64,000 nucleotides of DNA from the NCBI GenBank assembly GCA_037954325.1, contig JBBMNZ010000002.1, positions 5,001-69,000 on the forward strand. Reading direction: 5' to 3'. The DNA is from Fistularia commersonii. Lineage: Eukaryota > Chordata > Actinopteri > Syngnathiformes > Fistulariidae. Under the pieces are notes generated by a model. That model was not told where the DNA came from and did not search any database. It saw only the letters and a program-made list of their open reading frames with translations. This document shows positions 11,490 through 64,000 of the stretch, piece by piece; within the stretch, counting starts at the first letter, position 1, and each line of letters starts with the position of its first letter. Made by a program: the position numbers and the translations under genes.

Positions 11490-12027
11490 CTCCTTTGGGT
11501 TCCAATTGCTCTCTGTTCTAACTACAGGTGCTGTACTCCCTACCAGCAGATCATTTAACTGACATACATTTCCAATCTAACCTTTGTACCTTTGAACTCC
11601 TCTGGCTGGTTAGAAAACTGGCAACTCCAATATGCCTTTCCCATACAAGACTGCGCTGCTTAGGCAACATGTGTCTGTTTTTTTTGCACCTCTTCTGAAA
11701 ACCCTGTAGGAGCTCCAGGTTCTTCTCTCCATTGTTGGCATATTCATGTCACAGCTCATGTACAACGTGCTTCTCCTCAAAGGGCTTTCAGGCTCCGGAA
11801 GGATCTGGACAGAGAGATGTCTGCTGAATGAAAGCAAAGTGCAGGCTCCTGCTGAAGGAGCTTCTGCTCTACGTTCCTGTTCCTGCATCAGTCAGGGAAC
11901 ATCGACAAGGAACCTGCTGCTCGCTGAGACAAACCTTGGAGGCACAGCGGAGGTCACGTCTCCTCGTTCTTTGGAACAAAGTCGTAGGTGGACAAATACA
12001 GGTGTGGTGTCTTTATAATATATGAGT
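11490..12027. other. No gene seen between LINE fragment and eml6 3' end
   Basis: Only short frames. Nothing recognised on either strand. Confidence 0.35.
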
Positions 12028-12033
12028 TTTATT
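12028..12033 (-). terminator. Candidate polyadenylation signal AATAAA for eml6
   Basis: The canonical hexamer reads on the minus strand, the first seen downstream of the eml6 stop. The sequence that follows is only mildly GT-rich. Confidence 0.35.
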
Positions 12034-14017
12034 CATAAAACACAGAAGATAAATATCTATTCAACCATTTGAGTGACAGCACACATTTAGGATCTGTGAC
12101 CTTTGACCTCAAGGGAGACCGCTGGGAACTCATCTTCTTCTGAACCGCTGAACTTAAAGCGGCTCGATTACTGTAAACTCTTTGTGGTTGCGAGGCGACG
12201 TGACAGCATTTCAATGCTTGACGTATTAAGTCCTCGGACAGAGGAGAACCTTCTGACTGTGGACTTCAAACTCAGAGCTTCATGGATCCGAGGATTAAGC
12301 ACATGGACTTCATCAGAAGAATCAAGTTTGTGGATGAACAAACTCCTTCCTCAACCAAGGTCTTTTTTCCCCTGAATGACCCTAGAGGCTCCAGTCTCGA
12401 TTCCTGCACGTCAGCCTGGTTTCAGCTTCAGAAAACCTCTGATACTCCAGGTTTCTCCAGGGTGTTCTCCCTAGGATCCAGGTCATCGTAGATCACTCTG
12501 AGATCTTCTAAGGAACAACTGGTCTTCTCATGGACCCAGGTCTCCATAGATAAAGAGTAAACATGGGACGTCGGCATCGGTTCCATTTAGGTTCCTCAGA
12601 CGTTCCTGCCGACGGCTTTGAGGAGCTGCTCCTCCGAGATGTTTGATGTTTCAGCAAAGACAAAAACCAAAAGCATTTGATTTCTCCTTGTTTGAGTTTT
12701 TTCTGTTTTGCATGAAAACAAGTTGAAACATTCGAGTATAGCACCAGACAGTACAATACATCTGTGTGTGTGCGCACTGTATACATGGGGATGGAGTAAA
12801 AAACAAAAGTAGAACACAAGTAGAAAGATCTGGAAGGCACTTAGAACTGTGACGGTGCAGAAGAAGACTTGAAAGCAAATAAAATACATCCATTAATCAA
12901 TCAATCAATCAATCGATCACTCTGCCTTCAACTAGCTGAGTCTCCCAATAAAAAACAAGTTGAATGTCATTAGTTCCAGCAGGAGGACAAGGGCCAGTTG
13001 GAGGTGAAAGCCATAAACAACTGGTTCACAATATTTATCTGTCGGTCCTCCAGAAGATCCACTCAGCTCGGTATTTTCATCCTGCACACTTGGGAGAACC
13101 CTCTGGAGGAATTTTGAGAAAACCCTTGTGTCGGAGGTGCGAGGAGAACCTTGTAGGAGGTTTCGGTTGGAGAGTTGGGCGTCTGCGGCAGTTTGATTGG
13201 TTGAAGTCCTCCGTGTGGAACCAATGGTCATGTCCCTGCAAGTTACTAGCCACTGTGGAAATGTCTCGCCATCTAATCGGCACGTCCAGGAGACAAGCAC
13301 TGACAATCACCTCGACGGCCGAGAAGAGGGTTAGACAAGGCCTCTGAGATGGCAAGGAGATGCTAACGGTCATGGACTGGGGCTAGCTGCTCGTGGGAAC
13401 ATGGGCTGTAGAGCTTCTGCACTGAGCAGCTAATGGTAGCCGGCCGAGGAAAGTCATGGAGTTGATGTTCCTTCGGGAACGAAGAGGATCATTCGTTGAA
13501 AAAAAATATTTCGGCCTCATGCGGGAGAGGAAGGACTTTCTGTCCACTGAAGATGGGGAGGACCGGGGTTCTACAGGGAGGAGGAGCTGCAGGTCCTAGG
13601 ATTGCTGGACTGGCTTCACAGCGGAGACCGAAACTTGGTGGAAACTCTGAAGCTAAGGTGGACGAAGCCTGGGGTTCTGGTTTGCACGCGCAAGAAGACC
13701 TTTCATGGTCTTTCTTTCTTTTAAATTTGACACAAATTAATTTTGAAGTAGTTTGAAGAGAAGCTAGATCTTCAGGCTTGATCATCCTATGTCAGCCGGC
13801 AGCATTGAGGAGCTGATAGGAACAGGACCAGCTTAGAAGTTAGCAGAAAAACAAGACACAAAGAGCCAACTCAGGCCCTCTGAGGGGATCCGCGGTGGTT
13901 TGTGTTTAGTCTTCTGCCAAGACGTAAGAAAAGGTGCCGCTGGACTTGTCTCCGTCCACCCCCTGGATCACACCTGAACCACCCTTGGTGCTGAGAAGGT
14001 TCTTCGGATGGACGCCT
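12028..14017 (-). other. eml6: Probable eml6 3' UTR
   Basis: About 2 kb after the stop with no other gene on this strand. It ends at the first AATAAA I can find on the minus strand, at 12028-12033. The extent is an inference from that signal. An (AATC)n run lies at 12895-12917. Confidence 0.4.
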
Positions 14018-61265
<47,248 letters not shown>

Positions 61266-61420
61266 GGCCGGGGGAAACCGGGGGATCCGCTCCGGTACCT
61301 GGGCTTAAACCTGGGTCTGTCCGGTGGCCCCCCCGAAGATCCGTCCCGGGTTCATGACTCGAGGCCGGCTGGTCTTTGGATCTTCATCCTTTCGGAGCGG
61401 AATAAAGGAAAAATGAACAA
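61266..61420 (-). promoter_or_regulatory. eml6: Probable eml6 5' UTR and promoter-proximal GC-rich DNA
   Basis: GC- and CpG-rich sequence directly upstream of the eml6 ATG, unlike the intronic background. At least one ATG (in ATGAACCCGGG) precedes the start, so a short upstream ORF is possible. The true transcription start cannot be placed from sequence alone. Confidence 0.4.
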
Positions 61421-62089
61421 ATGACTTTCAACTCTCCAGCCGGCGCTGCAGAGATCTTCATCTGACTGACACCGAGCAGGTCTCCTCCGGAAGCCAGAAT
61501 GAGACACGCTGAATGTCAGAATTGGCCCACGACTTTTGGATGGCCTTTAAACACATTCTACAATAATAATAGTAAACATGAAGATGACTCTTAAAAATAA
61601 TGACCAGCTGCTCCTTTGAAAAATCAGCCGGTAAAACCATCTCCCTTCGCTTCTTCTGAGATTAGTTTTTAACAGTGATTGGGATTAATGACTCATCTGA
61701 GGTTACTAATGAATAATCTGTCATTGTTAAACCGGCACGTTATCAATGAGGCCGATTAATCCAGAACAAAATAAAGTTCGGTTCTTTCCGGGCAGCTCTC
61801 CGCCCGAGCATCACCTGCCCTCGGTCATAATTTCTGTGCTAATCTGAGTATGCCTGTGGTAGTCCAGCTGGGATTAAGGAGGAAGAGCGGGAGAGCCCTC
61901 CGCACCGATGACAGAGACTCAACCCGGAGAATATAATCCCTCCTGTCTGTAATCCCGGAGCTCGGCGGCAGCTGCTGAACGCGCATCATCCGAAAAAACA
62001 CGCGCCGGAGCGACCATTCACAAACCGGTGCGTAAAGAAAAAATACCATTTGAAACAGGGGAGGGTAATCCGGCCGCAACACATAACTG

Positions 62090-62640
62090 TACCAGATTAT
62101 TTCCGGAGGGAGGAGAGCGGACAGACACCGAGCTCTAATCCGGGCGGATGCTCCAACTTCGGCGGGCGGAGGAGGGGAGAAGCCCGGTACTCGGACCGCA
62201 GCATCCCGGATGGATGAGGCGGGGAAGACGCTGGTTACCGGCTGGAGGAGGAGGAAGGAGGAGCAGCAGCAGGAGGAGGGGCAGGAGGAGGAAGAGGAGG
62301 AGGAAGGAGGAGGTGGAGGATGAGGAGGAGGATGAGGAGGAGGTGGTGGTGGTGGAGGAGGAGCAGTCCTGCCGCCGCCCGCCGCCGCACGCGTGCACGC
62401 ACGCACACGTGAGCAGACAGCCAGCCGATCAGGTGCGCGGGATCGATCAGTGAATCGATCGGACGCGCAGACCCGCCCCGGTGGCCGCGGAGCATCACCG
62501 GGCTTCTTCTCGCTCCTTCTCGGACTCAGGCGGGACCGTCAAGAGTCGGGCGGCTCGGCGGGAGGCACTTCCGGCGCGGAACCTTCAAAATAAGAGCCTG
62601 ACAGCGGCGTCGCGCCGCGCAACCGGGCGGCCTCACACCT
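62090..62640. promoter_or_regulatory. CpG-rich island with GGA-rich core
   Basis: Strongly GC-rich, with many CpGs (for example CCGCCGCCCGCCGCCGCACG) around a purine-rich (GGA)n core at 62226-62370. It lies 0.8-1.4 kb upstream of the eml6 ATG and may be its distal promoter. Apparent reading frames across the GGA core are low-complexity Glu/Arg and not credible proteins. Confidence 0.4.
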
Positions 62641-62928
62641 CCACACTGGGTGGGAGAGAAAAGGCTTCTCGGGTCAGGACGTCAAAAACTCACCGAGGCT
62701 TTGACCATTCCGTCGGTTATCTGCTTGAGCTCCAACGTCCCGGAGAAACACCGTGCAGCGTGTGCACATAACACACACCATCCGTCTTCGGTGCCATTTT
62801 ATGAAGACGTGCCAGAGAGCTGACAGCTCGGCGGCTTCAAACTCCAAAAGAAGAAGCCAAAAGAGCACTTCATTTAACGAGCTGCAGACTCGGCAAGGAG
62901 GAGGGGAGGAGGACCGAGGCCTGCAGAG

Positions 62929-63023
62929 TCACAACCCTGAACACACACCAGCTGACTTCACCGGCACGGCGAGCATTTCTGACTCCAGAGCCTCCACCAG
63001 CAAGAGGAGAGCCTGTCCAAGCA

Positions 63024-63111
<88 letters not shown>

Positions 63112-63249
63112 CACTTGGGCTTCATCAGGAGCCCAGAGAACCATCTCCACGTAGATGAAGTCATTCAGATCTAGATTCACGCTTTCACTCAGATAAAGGA
63201 CAAAGTTCACATCTTTTAAGGCAACTTCCGTTTTGTTCGTTCGGTCCAT
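62929..63249 (-). CDS. Candidate small two-exon gene, unknown product
   Basis: Exon 1 would be 63115-63249, with ATG in the context GGAAATGG, encoding MDRTNKTEVALKDVNFVLYL and further to WAPDEAQ (45 residues), then donor GTGAAG. Exon 2 would be 62929-63012, after acceptor TTGGACAG, encoding ALLLLVEALESEMLAVP and 10 more residues to a stop. The joined product is 72 residues. The 102-nt intron is almost all (TG)n; the frame happens to stay open through it as CVCV. I do not recognise the protein. A longer gene with further exons is equally possible. Confidence 0.28.
63027..63109. repeat. (CA)41 microsatellite upstream of eml6
   Basis: Pure CA tract that would form nearly the whole intron of the candidate gene at 62929-63249. 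Confidence 0.97.
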
Positions 63250-63545
63250 TTCCGTTACTCAGCGCGTTGCTGTCTCATTATGAAAATATAAAATCTAACT
63301 TCCCGCTCTTACGTTGGCGACTTCCCGAGCGCTTGACGCGAGTGAGACCGGGAGGAAAACACCGGGCACCGGCGGAGCCGCGGGGCCGCAAGGCCTTGTG
63401 GTACTTAGCGTTCTTCGGCGCGTTTGGACGAACCGATGTGTTCCTGCGAGGGAAAGTGACCAATAAACTACAAATGAAACTACAAGTCCCGGCAGAGGCG
63501 GCGAGGACAGCGCGGTCCTCAAGCCGGGACGGACGCACTTAGAAA
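63240..63545. promoter_or_regulatory. Second CpG-rich block, possible promoter
   Basis: CpG-dense sequence immediately upstream (on the minus strand) of the ATG of the candidate small gene at 62929-63249. No clear TATA box is visible. Confidence 0.3.
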
Positions 63546-63763
63546 GACAAATCAAATAACACCATTCAAATTTAAAAAAAGCACCGGTACGCTCAAATAT
63601 GTAAACGAGAACAGATTGAATTCAATTACTCCTAATAAAATGTTGCTCTTTTCTCGATTTACTTTATTCGACGTTGTGAGATAGATTTCTAAACCGAGAG
63701 TCCTCAGTCTTCAAAACAACCTTTCACATTTTTACATACACGGCTGAGCTGAGATCCATCCAT

Positions 63764-63770
<7 letters not shown>

Positions 63771-63800
<30 letters not shown>
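63771..63800. repeat. (CA)15 microsatellite
   Basis: Near the window end; no gene seen from 63550 to 64000. Confidence 0.95.
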
Positions 63801-63801
<1 letters not shown>

Positions 63802-64000
63802 CTGCAGCCTGTAAATTAGATGCACTGCCTGAACCAGGTGCTGGCGACCACCTGCAGAGCCTCAGCCCAGTGACCTAACATGTTGTTTCCACACTCACCT
63901 GTTCTGATCCAAACATCCCTTTCAAGGTCCAGAGATTCAAAGAGTTGATTGTCACACGTAGTTTCAAAATGTGTTTCACTGTATAATGAAATTATTACTT

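Noticed and set aside
62148..62453. Basic/acidic frame RRSSSRRRGRRRKRR and EEVEDEEEDEE
   Set aside because: Low-complexity translation of a (GGA)n island; no splice context or homology.

Overview
This window is teleost-like vertebrate nuclear DNA. It has short GT-AG introns, very many (CA)n/(TG)n microsatellites, and fish-type retroelements and DNA transposons. I see no prokaryotic genes, CRISPR array or operon.

The main content is one large gene on the minus strand, position 61265 down to 14018. It encodes an echinoderm microtubule-associated protein-like protein with three tandem HELP-plus-WD40 blocks. I could follow it through 43 coding exons. Every junction keeps the reading frame, and the product is 1968 residues plus a TAA stop, close to the roughly 1960 residues of vertebrate EML6. 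I call it eml6 rather than eml5 for three reasons: the N-terminus is EML6-like, the extra segment EML5 carries before its third-block PSIHIWD motif is absent, and the protein ends in WKCL directly before the stop. Parts of the third block read like EML5, so the paralogue call is less certain than the family call.

Layout. 1-340: no gene seen. 342-6895: a decayed Ty3/Gypsy retrotransposon (gag, protease, RT, RNase H, integrase), split by a nested R2/NeSL-like LINE at about 1381-4240. 6905-12000: dispersed repeats, a second fragment of the same LINE family (11028-11486), and a possible promoter with first exon at 8705-8960 on the minus strand. 12020-14017: probable eml6 3' UTR. 14018-61265: eml6. 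Its introns hold a Tigger-like relic, a small MITE, a hAT end, two RTE-type LINE 3' ends, a second Gypsy relic in sense orientation, a tRNA-Ala-derived SINE and several minisatellites. 61266-63550: GC-rich promoter-like DNA with a possible small two-exon gene at 62929-63249. The rest is microsatellite and unassigned sequence.

The most interesting pattern is that many (CA)n tracts on the + strand, which are (UG)n in the eml6 transcript, lie directly against eml6 3' splice sites, and one forms a 5' splice site. I did not find a clearly new biological system. The best leads are this UG-repeat/splice-site architecture and the two candidate unannotated minus-strand genes.
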